Assembly (NCBI GenBank): GCA_002189035.1
Contig: NEEC01000012.1
Span: forward strand, 62,001 to 126,000
Reading direction: 5' to 3'
Length of the DNA: 64,000 nucleotides
Origin: Utricularia gibba
Lineage: Eukaryota; Streptophyta; Magnoliopsida; Lamiales; Lentibulariaceae
Shown: piece after piece, positions 35,501-50,576 of the stretch
Numbering within the stretch: the first letter of the stretch is position 1
How the letters are laid out: every line of letters starts with the position of its first letter
The notes under the pieces: model-generated
The model's database searches: none
Seen by the model: only the letters and a program-made list of their open reading frames with translations
Told to the model about the DNA's origin: nothing
Program-made: the position numbers and the translations under genes

Positions 35501-38500
35501 ATTTTTGCATGATGGCCTCATGCACTTGGCTATAAGGAAACTGATGAGCATTCTGCAGGTTGATGGAAATGTTGTAGTAAATGGTGAAATTCTCAATGGT
35601 GGATTGCAGAGTATGGAGTCTTGTGACTATCAAATGACAGAGAGTGGTATTTCGATCTGTAAACGTACTAAGACTGCATCGTTTAATTGCCCAAGAGGAA
35701 TGGAAGTATAAATTCAATCCTTGTTTTGCATATAATTTTCAGTCTCTGATGGTGAAAATGGAGTTACTGATGAAGACGCAGCGAAGGAATTAGAGCATGC
35801 ATATGTGCAGAACAGTCTAGACAAAGAATTGACTGAGCTAAATAGGCAGCTCGAGAAGAAAGAGGTGCATTATGAATGTTTTCACACTTGCAGTGTGTAG
35901 CTAATTCCTTTTGAGTCAAGGGCGCGTGTTAAGTTGCGCTTGTGATTACTGTGACTTGCAGTCTGAGATGAAGCGGTTCGGTGGGTATGAAGCTCTGGCC
36001 TTGAAACAGCATTTTGGAAAAAAAATTACAGAACTTGAGGAGGAAAAGAGATTAGTGCAGGTGTGGCGTCTAAGTCATCACTCATGATGATGTAATCGCA
36101 TTCTTGTGTTGTTAGAATATCCCTTCACATGTTCATGTTGCAGCAAGAGAGGGATCGACTGCTGGCCGAAATTGAAAATCTCTCAGCTAATTCCGATGGA
36201 CATGCTCATAGAATGCAAGATGTCCACTCGCAGAAACTCAAACATCTTGAAGCACAGGTTCTTCTACTGCTCATCTGACGTGAATAATGAGATCATATTC
36301 GATAACAGGACTAGGAATGAAGTTTTAAAACATGATACATCAGATACAAGAACTTAAGAAGAAGCAAGAGAACCAGGTTCAGTTATTGAAGCAGAAGCAA
36401 AAGAGTGATGATGCAGCTAAAAAGCTGCAGGATGAGATACAGAGCATCAAAGCGCAAAAGGTATATAAAATACTTGTGGTCTTGTAATCGTACGCAAGTT
36501 CTTATATCTTTTTGTTTCATATTCAGGTTCAACTACAGCAGAAGATTAAACAAGAAGCTGAGCAATTTCGACAGTGGAAAGCATCTCGAGAGAAGGAACT
36601 ACTACAGGTGATTTTGCGCTTGAGCTTTCGCAAAAACTAATTGATGGATGGCCATCAGCTGTTGGATGTTAACCTAAAACCTCTATTTTATGCTATCCCT
36701 GCAGTTGAAAAAGGAAGGAAGAAGAAATGAGTATGAAAGGCATAAACTGCAAGCATTGAATCAGCGGCAAAAGATGGTGAATATTGCAGCTCTAAGCTTA
36801 AAAATTTTATCCTGGACGGACACATGATGATGTCCGTACTTGTTCAAGAAAGACTGAGGAATTGATTATTGCCTAACCCCTGCTGCATCTTTTCTTCAGG
36901 TTCTTCAGAGAAAGACCGAGGAAGCAGCAGTTGCTACCAAGAGACTTAAAGAATTACTTGAAGCACGTAAACCGTCAGCTCGTGAAAACTCCAGTATGTA
37001 TCCTTGTTTCCAAATAATCTTTTTGTTTTATTTCGGTCATGCATTAATGTGGTTTTTTTTTTTTTTTTTCCAGTTGTGAGCAATGGAAATGGAACTAACG
37101 GGCAGGTAATCTCTATGCAAAGCATCCCACTTTTTTCATTCATATGAATCTAATAATGCCTCTTGTGTTTTTCAGAACAACGAGAAATCCTTGCAGCGCT
37201 GGATTGATCACGAGCTTGAGGTTTTGGTTAATATTCATGAAGTTCGTTATGAGTATGAGAAGCAAAGTGAAGTGTAAGATTTCATACTTTCAAAGATTTT
37301 TTGCATATCACTTGAAAGATTTTTTGTAAAGTTTCCATTGACTCATCACTAGGCGAGCTGCACTAGCAGAGGAGCTCGCTGTTCTGAAGCAGGTTGACGA
37401 GTTTATGTCAAAAGGTGGTAGCCCTCCTAGTGGAAAAAATGGCTTTTCAAGGTAATCTCATCTCTGTTACGTAAAGAAATGGTGTGATCTAGTCACAGCT
37501 TTCCTCATGGCTGCTACCTCATGTTTCAGATTGTCTTCAATGCCTGCGAATGCAAGAATGGCCAGAATGGCGTCTCTTGAGAATATGCTGAGTATTTCAT
37601 CAAATTCATTAGTTTCCATGGCTTCACAGCTTTCTGAAGCAGAAGAACGGGAGCGTACAGTCAATGCTCGTGGGCGATGGAACCAGCTTCGTTCTATGGG
37701 AGATGCAAAAAATATGCTCCAATACATGTTCAATATTCTTGGCGACACAAGGTATACAATTTAGCCTCATGCATTCTCTTTTCAACCATCTCTGCTGCTT
37801 CAAGACACCAATGGATCACTCTTTTTCTGCATGACCTGAAATCGTATTTGGGCTTGCTACTTGCAGATGCCAACTGTGGGAAAGGGAAGTTGAGATAAAA
37901 GAGATGAAAGAGCAGATGAAGGAATTAGTTGGCCTGCTGCGACAGAGCGAAGTCAGGAGAAGGGAAATCGAGAAGGAGTTAAAATCTAGGGAGCAAGATA
38001 TTGATGCAGCACCGGGCACACCTCCTCCTCCTGTATGAATGTTTTTTTTTTCTTTCCAAGTGGTCTCACTGTTTCTCTGTCTCCTCACTGCTATACCTTC
38101 GTAGGTGAACTCTCACAAACATATTGCCGATGAACTGTGCCCCCCAATGTCTCCGGTTCCGGTACCAGCACAGAAACAACTGAAATATACAGCAGGAATT
38201 GCTAATGGTTCCGTTAGAGAATCAGCTGCATTCATGGACCAAACACGAAAGGTTCTATTATCCCATTAATCTCCATGGCATCATTTTCATTCAACAAAGT
38301 AAAAAGTCCTCTCCAAGTTGCACTAAATGCTCTTCGATTGATCAACTGCAGATGGTCCCCATCTCCCATATGTCGATGAAGAAACTAGCCCTCGTCGGAG
38401 GTGGTGGAAAATTGTGGAGGTGGAAAAGGAGCCATCACCAGTGGCTATTGCAATTCAAATGGAAGTGGCAAAAACCATGGAAACTTTCAGAATGGATTCG

Positions 38501-38579
38501 ACATAGTGACGAAACTATCATGAGGGCTCGGCCTCGCCCCCAGGCTCTCCCAGACGTTATGTACAGAAATGGACACTAG
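32583..38579 (+). CDS. KIN4A: kinesin-4 motor protein, KIN-4A / FRA1 type
   Basis: Twenty-five exons join with consistent phase, from ATG 32583 to TAG 38579, giving 1035 residues, the size of Arabidopsis FRA1. Exon starts: 32583, 33193, 33428, 33864, 34251, 34495, 34793, 34907, 35077, 35360, 35559, 35743, 35962, 36144, 36344, 36527, 36705, 36900, 37074, 37176, 37353, 37530, 37867, 38105, 38352. The motor domain (about 10-370) has GQTGSGKT at 90-97, NNQSSRSH (switch I), [15 protein letters not shown] (switch II) and [14 protein letters not shown]. Long coiled coils follow. The C-terminus has [20 protein letters not shown], a basic-aromatic tail of the family. KIN-4A walks on cortical microtubules and supports delivery of wall matrix material and ordered cellulose (FRA1, rice BC12). 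No lesion is seen. Exon 11 border (35646) is the least certain. Confidence 0.97.
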
Positions 38580-38812
38580 CTCCTGCATCACAATGTAGCT
38601 CCCAACTCAGAGGCACACAAAGTACATGGTAATAAAACCAGGTACATCTCAATGAAACTGCTGTTTCTCTACATGCATTGGAGCAGCATTAACGCTGCAT
38701 TTTTGGGCTCCAATCTGTAGGTAGAGATGGAAGTAGGAGAAGTTTTTGCTAGAGCAGGGTAAAGAAGAAGTAGACATTTTGTGGAGGGTTGTGGATCATC
38801 AGCTCATGCTCA

Positions 38813-38844
<32 letters not shown>

Positions 38845-39577
38845 ATGTGCATCCATCCCTCTCCGAAGATAAGTTTGGGATTGCTTACTGCATTCTTTGA
38901 ATCTTTTGTTTCTTTGTGTTGTAGGCTGCTGATTGTATGTATACTGTGTGTTGGTGTAACTGTAAACAATACATATAATGGCTCAAGAAACATTTTGTTT
39001 CTTCCAAAATGAAAAGATAAGATAAAGAAGGGAATATTTTTTCTTTTATTTATTGGGTATGGGCGGAGAAATCCCTTCCGTGGAAGGCATCAGCTTCTGT
39101 GGGTGTAGATATGAACGGGTGGTGGTAGAAATAGAAATGTGGCTTTGTGGTTTGCGTGCGGGCCAGCCCATCTTACCTTTCAAATTACACAAGTATTTGT
39201 AGGAATCAATTCAATCTAGAACTAATTTTTAGAACTAGGGTTTGATTGGTTCTATTTTCCGAAATATATATATATTTTTAACAAACTATAAATTGCTATT
39301 ATGTCGTTTTTTAAAAAAATAATAAGATTTTTTAAAAAAAAAAATCAAAATTGTTTGGAAACGTGTGTATTACAAGATTCAAAGGAGAAGAGAAATTGAA
39401 ATTTAATCTATTAAACTAATCCTAATAAATTAAAAAAAGTAATTTATTTTGTGCACCAATGACGCCGCTGCATTCCACGTCTCTCTTTGTGCACTATTAA
39501 AACCTCCTCCTCCCAGAGGAACTTCAGAACCTCTGCGCCGGCTGCAGCTTCTCCGCCAGTCGCCTTCTTTTCCGGCC
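38580..39577 (+). other. 3' flank of kinesin gene and upstream region of protease gene
   Basis: The first 450 bases are the likely 3' untranslated region, including the CTG repeat. From about 39190 the sequence turns AT-rich (TATATATAT near 39267, A-runs). The leader of the protease gene lies just before 39578. No other gene is seen. Confidence 0.5.
38814..38843 (+). repeat. (CTG)10 repeat in the kinesin 3' region
   Basis: Ten perfect CTG units lie 235 bases after the kinesin stop codon, probably in the 3' untranslated region. They are non-coding in the gene's sense direction. Confidence 0.9.
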
Positions 39578-41749
<2,172 letters not shown>

Positions 41750-42061
41750 AGTGGCTGCTGTGACCTCCCCTCACTTCTGTGAATGTTGATGACTCTGACG
41801 TGGGAACCAGTAACCATTCAAGTCATTTGAATTCCAGTGCTTATGTTTATGGCAAGGTGTTGTTGCAATGTCCTCATTCCCATCTGTACATTTGAACAAC
41901 TAATGCGCGTCTGTTTCAAGTTAACACTTGCGCTACCTTATCGACTACAAATTTAAGCTGAAAATAGTGGAAAGCTGGAGGGCCAAAAAATAAATACATC
42001 CATTCGAGATTTGTTGTGAGTTTCTGCTTGGCGAATGGACGTCGCCCTCTTCTTGTAATTG

Positions 42062-43403
42062 ATGGCCGCTTCCTTTCTCCTCAGACCTCTGCCTTCACTC
42101 CGCCTTCGTTTCAGACAACTTCGCCTACCTACACAAATCCGAGAAGGGTCCTTCTCCGGCCGATTCCTTTGTAGCGCCGCTGACTCAGCTGCGGCGGGCG
42201 GTGATTACCCAAGATCTAATAGTTCAAGTGTTGCACCAAAACCTGTTAAAGAACCCGACTTTTTCACGAGATTGGATGACCCAGAATTCCGGAAATGGAA
42301 AAACAAGGAAGCTGAAATACTCCAGGACGTTGAGCCCATTATTGAGCTCACAAAAGATATTCTCCACTCTAGAAGGTTACCCTCTCTATCTTGGTCGCTT
42401 TTATCTTCAAGTTTCTTTTGTTTTTTATCACTATTTTTTTTTCAAGTTTTTGGTTCATCGATTTAAGTGATTTCTAAATTCCACAATCTGTAAATTGGTT
42501 ATGGATACTTGAAGGTATTGGGTGGTGTTGGATGGCTGTTTGATCCAAGGCAGGAAGCCATTAGCTATAATTTTCTCGTTTGGTGTTGTGTTTTAATAGA
42601 TATCTGGATGGAGAACGTCTCAGCCCAGAAGATGAGAAAGCAGTGTTCGATAAACTCCTTGCCTATCATCCACATTGTGAGGATAAAATTGGCTGTGGGC
42701 TTGACTATATCATGGTGAGATTTACCTTCGAAACTTACTCTTTTGACATAGAACTTGCTCGCTCTACGCTTTTTTCCCTTTTAAGTTTGTGTACTTTACT
42801 CTTGCAATTCAAGAAATCGAAACTAGTCTAGCGCCAAAGCCGACACTTACTCTACTGATTTTGTTTTTTAAGACTTACTTTCACCAAACTAGTAGCTTTA
42901 TGCCCTTTCGAGGTAGTGTTCTCTTCTGATGGCTGCTTATTTGACCTTCTTTCTAAGTAAAAATAGAGGTATGAAGAAGCATGTGCTTTGTGGAAGTTGC
43001 AAATCTTTTTTGCAGAGAGTGTTATTGTTTACTAGCGTTTAAGGCAGTATCTTACACTACTAATGACTGTCCTCTAGACCTCAAATGGACGGACACTAAA
43101 CTTTATAGGCAACTCTCTTGAACATCTTCTGCATATTGACTTCAGGCTTGGCTGCAAACGCATTGAAACACAGCTAACATGATATGGAAACTGTTGGTGC
43201 TGCAAAATGTCTGACTGTTCTTTGCTTCCTGTGTGAAGGTTGATCGACACCCTCAGTTCAAATTCTCAAGATGCTTATTTGTGGTAAGAACTGACGGTGT
43301 ATGGATTGACTTTTCATACCAGAAGTGCTTACGAGCATACATTCGAGCGAGATACCCATCACACGCTGACCAGTTCATAAAACGACACTTCAAACGCAGC
43401 TGA
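42062..43403 (+). CDS. DCL-like organelle protein with DUF3223 domain
   Basis: Three exons join in phase: 42062-42375, 42600-42714 and 43239-43403, total 197 residues. The N-terminus (MAASFLLRPLPSLRLRFRQL) is basic and Ser/Leu-rich like a plastid or mitochondrial transit peptide. The DUF3223 domain fills about residues 98-190: YLDGERLSPEDEKAVFDKLL, YHPHCEDKIGCGLDYIMV, DRHPQF, SRCLFVVRTDGVWIDFSYQK and CLRAYI. The family includes tomato DEFECTIVE CHLOROPLASTS AND LEAVES, needed for plastid rRNA processing and palisade development. Which member this is, and plastid versus mitochondrial targeting, cannot be told by eye. It starts 312 bases after the RD21 stop. Confidence 0.9.
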
Positions 43404-46400
43404 ATGTTGAGCATGAGGTATGGATGGATGCTTTCAGTGGGGTAGGATCAGAAATGAAATACCGATCAATGCCTGTATTATTTGCAGCCTTTGATTCTCC
43501 TGGTAGGAGTGTTGCGCCTCGGCATGCCACAAGAAATACCCTTGTGCTGTTTTCTATATTCCTCATGCACTCGGTTGTTCAGATATCTGTGTTTTTTGGT
43601 AGAAAGGTAGCGTTGGCAACACAGTTGTTTCACTGAGGGGCACAAACCAGGTGCAGAGCTCACGAAGGCGAAACTTCGTTGCTCTGCTAACGCCATTGAA
43701 AAAAAACACCTTCAAGCTTGCTAACTCTGCTACACTGCTACTGCTTCTGTTTAGCTTTGGGTGACGACACGAGTAAATGGACCGTGCGTGCAGTTCGGCC
43801 TCAGTAGAGCAGAGCATCATGGGCCAGTGAGCAGTCCCAAATGATGGGCTTATCCATAGATACGGGATTTTTCCTATCAGTTCCAAAAAGCATGGTTTAG
43901 GCCATGGGCATACTAGTTTAACAATAATTATTAGGGGTTTTTTTATTCTTAATCCACTTTTCACAACATTAATTTGAGTTTAAATATGAAGAAAACGGTA
44001 AACAACTGTGATAATCCTGAAAAAAAACATGAAAATCGACAATTCTTTACACACCAAGAAAGCAAATCTATTAAAAATATGGAGAAGGTTTGTAAGAGGT
44101 TACAAAGATTATGATAATAAGAATTTCAGCCATAAGCCAATCTCTTAACCTATCTTCTTTCCATATACTCCAACCATAGGATGATGCTACGAGCTCTTCT
44201 TTCGTAAACATGTCAAATGGACGAGTTTATTGGTCAAATAATAATCTGTTTAAAAGATATTTTAAAAAGTAATAAAGATCCACTTATATGGAATCTTAAC
44301 AACATCATGGCATGCTCAATTTGAATAGTATGTGTTTGAAAATCATTTGTTAAATAACATTCTATAAAAAATTAATTAGCTAAATAGCACATGTTTTAAA
44401 AGCATTTATCATATTTCAGATCATTGTGCAAAAATGATCAGAATTATTCATTTATTTTGTGGGATTATTATAATAATTTTATATAATTTGAAGTATAAAA
44501 ATAGTTTTATATAACTGGGCACTTATAATAATAGAACATATTATGAAATATACTATATCATTAAATAAAAAGAATTATTATATATGTTTTAATTAGACTA
44601 ACATGTATTTTTTTATCTCAAATATGAAAATATAGTTGGAATGCAAAACAGAAAATAATGCTCATTGAGTAAAATTTTTTGTATTTTTTGTGTCAAAATA
44701 ATATTTAAATAAAATGCATGGTATCTACAATAGTTTGAATAAAAATTATAAATGTATTGAATATGATTTTATTAAATCAGTTATGATTAAAAAAAATTAG
44801 TGACAAATTTTTTATTAATGTTATAGCAATAATACTTTAACATTAAATGTAAACAATTAATATAGATGATATTAATTAGTTTAATATATACTTTCTTATA
44901 TAATGTACTAAAATATAATACGTTAAATTTTATTTTTATTTTTTTATTTAAAAAATATTAAAATACAACACATACTTTGTATTTGTTAGTTTTAAAATAA
45001 AGTAAATTATTATGCATATATAAATATAAGGCATAAATAAAATTAATTAAAAACATTCATAAAAATACTATTTGACAAATGTTTTTAAACATATGCTATA
45101 CAACTAATTGGTTTTTGACATAGTTTTGTTTGACCCATGAGTCCTTAGATGGACATATGCGGGCAACTAGGCTAAATACTTTAACTTTAAAATTTGATTT
45201 TAATTGCATTCTATCTTATTATTGAACAAAATTTTAATCCAAATGCAAAATAACTAAATTTTTTATATAATATTTTGTTTTTAATTATGTATTTATTTTA
45301 CTTTAAATTTTAAAATATATAATTTCTTCATACAAAATTAATATTATATGATACATATATTATAAGTTTGTATGGTTTTGATTTATATTTTGTCAATAAA
45401 TAATTTATTTATTTATTTCAATCACTTAAGTAATATTATAAAAAAAGTATTGAAATCTATTTTTATTCTTTGATAAATAAAATGACTTATTATTATTTTT
45501 AATTTATTAGTTTTGATTTTATAGTGATAAAATGTTAAAGGTAAAATTAAATTATTCACGATTTTTTAATTTTATTTTATTTAAATATATTATTAAACTA
45601 AGAAAAGATATGTTTAATCTTAATTTAAACAAAAGATAAGTTTGAAATAATGTATTTTCTCATATTATATAGTAATTTTTTTATGGATAACATATATGAT
45701 AAACGAAAAAATTGATTTCATCGCAATAAAATCAAATTACGTATCAAATATATTTATAAATGCATAATCTTCACAAAATACAAAGCAAACACAAAATGAA
45801 TAGTGGAAGTTCGAGGTCGATTAAGGAACAAATACTTACTAAGTGTTTTTATCAAATGTAGAATTACAAAAGAAACGTGACTCTTAATCTAAGGGGTCAA
45901 ACTAACATCAACATACAAGATAGAAAATTCGTAGCAAATAACAATGTAAAAGATAAATAAACTTTGATTTTGCACAAAGAGTAATGTGATGCTTTAGGGT
46001 ACTCCGATGATATGATAAACAAATCCTTAATTTTATATGCAATCTCACACTTTCATAACCCCAAATAACCTTAATCTACCAAGGTCATTTGCGATATTTT
46101 TTGCTACCATACACTCTAATATCATTACTCATTTCACACATAGATCTATTAATTTATGAAACATATAAAATTAGATCTATCCAATTCTATTGATTCTATC
46201 CGAGAGTAACACCTATTAAGATTGTCTCAACTTTTTGATCTACCTTCAAGTTGATGATCTAAGTTATACAGCTGATTTGTCTATCCCATAGGTCTACCCG
46301 AGATATAGTAGTACATACAGTAATTTCGTAAAAATCACAATCAAAATAGACATTCATATCACACTATCTTTGTTACTCTAAGACATCTCAAGGATTTAGT

Positions 46401-48279
46401 TACTCATAATTTATGTTCTAAGCGAGCTTTCATAAAGATAAACAAAAAATATCATTACAACCATGGTAAGATAAATAGTAATAAAGGCAAAGTCTTCAAT
46501 AAACAAGAATAAAGTAAAATAAGTTTCTTTTTATGTTTATTACTGTTCACGGTCTGAAACAATAACGTTAAATTGGTATTGATATTCAAGATGGTGGCTT
46601 TTCTTTAAAAAAAAAATCATCGTTTTCTCTTCATTCCTTTGTTATTCTGAGCTCCTTATTATGTGTTCTAAATCTATCTTCCTCTTTTTTTTTTCTCTCC
46701 CCAAAAAAGATTTTTTTTCCATTCTCTAAGCAAGTACAATTCTATGATACTACTGTTGATCCTTTTCCTGATTAGCAATCTGCTATGGTGGAAATTCACT
46801 TATCGCCCTCTTCTTGTTATGCTGCTCGATATGTTAAATGGCTGATTACATGAAATTCATATCTTCTCTTCTGTTTTTTGGGTTTAGGGTTTAGGGTTTA
46901 AATTGAAATTAAAATGTTTTTAATTAAAATTCAAATACGAAGAGATAAAGGAAGTTTTGTGTATATAAATATTATTTCTATAATACCATTTTGTAGGAAA
47001 TTATAAAAAATGAAACTAGAGACAATTGTGATAATTTTCTATAATTTTTTAATATTTTTGAATAATTTTTTAAAAATTTACAATATTTTTGAAAAATGTA
47101 TATTAAATTTTAGTTCTCTTTAAAAATATTTATCTCAAATTTTAAAAATTTTTAAAATAGTTTTTAACTGAAATGACATAAATTGAATTTATTGAAAAAC
47201 TTATTGACTATATTTTGTATAAATTAAAGTGTTTGACTGTAAAATGAAAATATGTAAAACATTGTAACTTAAAAAACGATTTTTCCCAAGAGGTTAATAA
47301 CATAAAATGAGCTAAATTCAAGGATTTAGTCTATTTGCACATAAAATTCATATATTTCTTAAATTTTGGAAACATATTTAAAACTAAAAAATAAACAACT
47401 AAAACATAATTAAAAAGTTATAATTTTCATATCATAAAACTCGAAAATTTATATGTTATCTTAATAATATATTTTGAATATAATTAAATTTTTTAAATAA
47501 AAATATTCAATCTTATCATATTTTCAATATTTAGACATAAAATTTATTTCATTTTTATCATCACTATAAAAATATTATTAAAATCTTATTTATATAAAAA
47601 ATTTCAAAACAATGCATCACATTTTATTATTTATGAAGTATTATTTTCTGCATTTTTATTATGTATTATTGTATACTAAATTAGGATTAAATCATTCAAT
47701 TTAAGAATTAAATTAATAAGTATTTTATTTTATTAAAAAATTTAATTATTATTATTTGTATATATTTTTGTATTTTTTATATAATTTAACTCAATTATGA
47801 CATGAATCAATGTTGGAATGTTGCAGGATATTCGCATGAGACAACACAATGACATTATTGTTTTATTAATAGAATATGCGGTAATTGAGTAAACTTGTAA
47901 AATAAAAAAAAATTAAAATATGTAAGAATTAATTTTAATTAACTAAATAATATATTCGTAATTTCATATATAAATTCATCATATAATTAATTTTAAACCC
48001 ATGTATCAAATGTGTCTTCATGTTAAACTCAAATAAATTAAATCTATCAACCAAACACGAATAATCCTTTAAATTCATGAAATACATTTATCTAAATCTA
48101 AATAAACTAAACCCAAGCTTAATACTTACTCAACAACCAAACATGGCCTAAGTAAATGTATGTGACAAAAGTAAAATGTGAAAGGGAATTGTACATATGC
48201 AGACATTAAAGATTGTCTAACTATATATCATCCCATTCTCGTTTGACTTGAGAGTGCATCGAGAGCCAAGGTCCTTATC
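43404..48279. other. AT-rich gene-free region
   Basis: The first ~250 bases are the 3' flank of the DCL-like gene. From about 44000 to 48200 the sequence is strongly AT-rich without coding signal. An insert of less extreme composition at about 45780-46560 might be an old LTR or non-autonomous element, but I could not find its ends. Nothing else is supported. Confidence 0.5.
46880..46900 (+). repeat. short plant telomere-like repeat
   Basis: GGGTTTAGGGTTTAGGGTTTA contains nearly three units of the plant telomere repeat TTTAGGG. Such short runs also occur as telo-boxes near promoters or at repair sites. No gene start is seen nearby. Confidence 0.7.
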
Positions 48280-48495
48280 TGTCAGCCAGATCAGCAACAA
48301 GACATAAAGACTACAAGCCGACACATTAAAGGAATAGATACGGAAGATCAAACGACATAGACGTTACCCCAATTTGTATAAATACATAGATACACAACTT
48401 ACACAGATTTGTGAAGTATTCCAAGAGCTCCAATAATCAAGCTTCAAGCTCTCGGTCTCTCTTCACAGCATCCCATTCTCCCATTAAGCTTTACA
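48280..48495 (+). repeat. 5' LTR of copia A
   Basis: 216 bases from TGTCAGCC to GCTTTACA. It shares long identical stretches with the 3' LTR, including a TATAAATACATAGATACACAA core that probably holds the TATA box. About ten substitutions and one 15-base gap separate the two LTRs. Confidence 0.9.
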
Positions 48496-48508
48496 TGGTA
48501 TTAGAGCC
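48496..48508 (+). promoter_or_regulatory. primer-binding site of copia A (initiator Met-tRNA type)
   Basis: TGGTATTAGAGCC follows the LTR directly and differs by one base from the usual plant copia TGGTATCAGAGCC, complementary to the 3' part of initiator methionine tRNA. Confidence 0.8.
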
Positions 48509-48519
48509 AACAACCCAGA

Positions 48520-49425
48520 ATGGCAACTGAAACTCTTATCCGAGATCTCCTTGCTGCATTTAAAGCTACAGCAGCTAAAACCTCCTCCTCTACATACACC
48601 GATCTCCCCTCACCCTACAAGGTGCTACCCAATGAAACCAGTGACATCACTCTCACTACTCCTCCTCTCTCTCTTCTCAACTACGCTCAATGGTCCCAAA
48701 ATGTACTTCGCGCACTTTGAATCAGGGGAAAGGAAGCATTTGTCAACAAAGATCTTGAGCAACCCACACCATCAGACCCACTATACAAGCAATGGGAGAG
48801 ATGCAACAATCTGGTCATAGGATGGCTTCATAAATGCATTGAACCGACTATATCCACAACATTGGCACACTGTGAGACAGCTAGAGAGATATGGTTGATA
48901 CTCGAAGAAAGGTTCACACACCCAGATGAATACGACATAGTTGCACATCTGCAACATGAGATAGGAACCCTAGTTCAGGGTAACCTGACAATTGATCTGT
49001 TTTTCAATAAATTAACCACTCTATGGCAGAAATACGATGCATCTCGCCCACCTGGACGCTGCAAGTGTGGGAAGTGTAACGATGCATGCTTCCAACCTCT
49101 CCGAGAGCAGAGAACTAAAGACCTCGTACACAACTTTCTGACCGGCCTCAACTCCGAATACCACTCACTGAGGCAACAATTATTGAATCAGAAACCATTT
49201 CCCAGCATCAATGAGGCCTATCAATCTGCATTTCAGGAGGAAAATCGCCTCAAGAAGCCACTCCTCTCAACTCCAACAGAAGCATCGGCGTTATATAGCA
49301 GGGGGCCTTCACAAACGGAGAACAAAGCATCCATCAACAAAACCTCCGGTAAATATTGTACCAATTGTCGCCGAACCAATCACAACATTGGCCAATGTTG
49401 GAGAATTATCGGCGTTCCCTCTTAG
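48520..49425 (+). pseudogene. copia A gag with one in-frame stop
   Basis: The frame runs from MATETLIRDLL to 49425 with a single TGA at 48718-48720. It shows the copia gag region (SLLNYAQWSQNVLRAL, WERCNNLVIGWL, CETAREIWLILEERF, LREQRTKDLVHNFLTGLNSE) and a zinc knuckle of CX2CX4HX4C form (CTNCRRTNHNIGQC). After the knuckle the ORF ends early, and protease is not recognised. Confidence 0.85.
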
Positions 49426-49501
49426 TTCAAGAAAACAGACAGAAAGGGCCAGGGGAATAAGCCGCATACCTTCTACGCTAACGATATAAGTTCTATGCCA
49501 C

Positions 49502-50022
49502 ATGATCAACCCAAGAGCTAGGTGTTGCATATTTATCAGATATCCCCAAGGCATTAAAGGCTATAAATTATTCGACCTGGATAATCATGAAACGTTCATA
49601 TCCAGAAATGTCATATTCCATGAAACCGTTTTTCCCTACTCACCCAGCTTCTCTTCTCATCTTAATGCAGATTACCCATTCAACAAGGGTGAAGATCCCG
49701 TGCAACAGCATGAAGATGTCAATTTTCTTGAGCCAACAATACCAACTGACACAACAATGATGTTGGGCCCCACATTTACCAGCCCGACAACTCAGCCCGA
49801 CTTGGGGAGAACTCATGATGCTAAAATTACAAACGGAAGCCCAGAATGCAGAAATGATCAACCACCTGACATGGAGACCGCACATGAAGAACCTCCAATG
49901 ATCGAAATCCCAGAGCCAGAAATCTCAGAAAATACAACCGATGACTCTAGATCTCAACGGAACAAGCGACTCACTGCTTATCTCAACGTCTACTCACATA
50001 CCTTAAGAGACCCACGAGCAAA
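49502..50022 (+). pseudogene. copia A integrase C-terminal fragment
   Basis: PRARCCIFIRYPQGIKGYKL and FISRNVIFHETVFPY are the typical end of copia integrase and linker. The reading goes on to RLTAYLNVYSHTLRDPRA and then runs into the LTR of the nested gypsy element. The integrase zinc finger and catalytic core are absent upstream, so the element lost them by deletion. Confidence 0.8.
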
Positions 50023-50576
50023 TGATGAGATCATGGATGCTACAGATTATTTCAATAAAGATAAATGACACAAGATCAATAATCCTCCATTAATTTCAGT
50101 TGAGCCAATCACTAGATCAAGAGCAAGAAAGAATCAATAAGTGCTTAAGAGCTTATGGGCCAATCAACCAAGCTATGAGGTGTTTGGCATGGAATTCAAC
50201 CTTGTTAAAATGGACCAACTTGATTAGAGGAGGCCCATTAGTTTCAAATACATTATTACTACTTTTTTTTTGAGGAGGCTCAATCCTTCATCTATATAAG
50301 AAGGGTCTTACTCTTGTTTTGGATAACTTTGATTGTAATAACTTTTTAGAGCAATTCTACTTCATTGAGTTCTTGTAGAACTTAGACTTATCAAGCATTG
50401 CTTGTGGTGTCTAGTGTGTGGTTTATCACTCCCGATTCCTTCCTTGATTCTATGAGTGTACCATTTTATAGTTTGGGTTGCAAGGATCTTTCAATCCTTG
50501 AAGGCCAACTTCTTTTCCTTGAGAGATTGCTTCTTTTCAACCAAGATCTGGTTTACCAATCACTTGTTGATTGCCA
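50023..50576 (+). repeat. 5' LTR of gypsy B
   Basis: It begins TGATGAGATCATGG and ends GTTGATTGCCA, with a CTATATAAGAAGGG TATA region in the middle, and pairs with the copy at 53340-53896. The first bases fuse to copia A coding sequence. Confidence 0.88.

Noticed and set aside
38746-39012. 88-residue ORF with a Cys run over the CTG repeat
   Set aside because: The run is the CTG repeat read in another frame within the 3' region of the kinesin gene.
45780-46560. stretch of less AT-rich DNA that looked like an LTR
   Set aside because: No TG/CA ends, second copy, primer site or coding sequence could be found, so it is only mentioned in the intergenic entry.
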